DNA of 64,000 nt, taken from contig VZSF01005545.1 in assembly GCA_013398295.1 (NCBI GenBank), positions 35,739-99,738 on the forward strand. The letters are read 5' to 3'. How positions within the stretch are numbered: the first letter of the stretch is position 1; every line of letters begins with the position of its first letter. Under the pieces are notes generated by a model. That model ran no database searches. It saw only the letters and a list, made by a program, of their open reading frames with translations, and had not been told where the DNA came from. The translations under genes and the position numbers were made by a program. This DNA is from Chionis minor. Its lineage: Eukaryota; Chordata; Aves; Charadriiformes; Chionididae. Positions 63,950 to 64,000 of the stretch are shown in pieces.

Positions 63950-64000
63950 ACGGAATCACATAAAGAATGGGATGGAATGGAAAGGCACCTCTGGAAATCA
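63950..64000 (-). mobile_element. CR1 LINE 3' end, minus strand, cut by window edge
   Basis: The last 51 bases read ACGGAATCACATAAAGAATG, then GGAAAGGCACCTCTGGAAAT. This is the reverse complement of a CR1 tail and the start of its 3' untranslated part. The body of the element would continue to the right of the window. Confidence 0.75.

Noticed and set aside
1..64000. Host protein-coding genes, tRNA, rRNA or other RNA genes
   Set aside because: Reading both strands gave no recognisable gene family, and no tRNA or spliceosomal RNA sequence was noticed. A tRNAscan, Infernal or protein database search could not be run here.

Overview
The window reads as nuclear DNA of a bird. The main evidence is about a dozen copies or fragments of the CR1 LINE retrotransposon, whose 3' ends carry the typical avian tail (tandem ATTCTATG-like motifs). 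Two solo retroviral LTRs of kinds I associate with neoavian genomes support this. Between them lies long, AT-rich, single-copy-looking DNA with homopolymer runs and simple repeats. I cannot name the species or locus. The window could be intergenic or inside a very large intron.

No host protein-coding gene can be supported. Apart from pieces of CR1 ORF2, the open reading frames are short (under about 150 codons), scattered on both strands and unrelated to protein families I recognise. No tRNA, rRNA, CRISPR array, operon or bacterial-type system was seen. I found no previously undescribed biological system. One weak exon-like segment (10609-10689) is flagged as a hypothesis.

Layout: 1-6.5 kb is plain AT-rich DNA. 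6.5-8.7 kb holds two CR1 elements in opposite orientation; the first keeps a long, nearly open reverse-transcriptase C-terminal frame. 12.0-13.2 kb is a 1.1 kb solo LTR (ERVL-like), closely followed by an unclassified GC-richer block (13.56-13.83 kb). 13.8-31.5 kb is mostly featureless, with small palindromes and local duplications. 31.5-35.8 kb is a cluster of four CR1 fragments, one of them old and internally deleted. 41.6-46.1 kb has two more CR1 copies, a strong GC hairpin, and a probable assembly error: about 600 bp is repeated essentially identically on either side of a single N. 48.3, 50.7 and 58.0 kb carry further CR1 tails. 60.4-61.1 kb is a second solo LTR (minus strand, TATA box visible). 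The right edge has a small minisatellite and the 3' end of a CR1 that runs out of the window.

The window therefore records the history of transposable elements in a gene-poor avian region, not a set of genes acting together. The most actionable observation is the false duplication around the N at 45462. Most other findings are modest structural curiosities or candidates that need comparison with other genomes.
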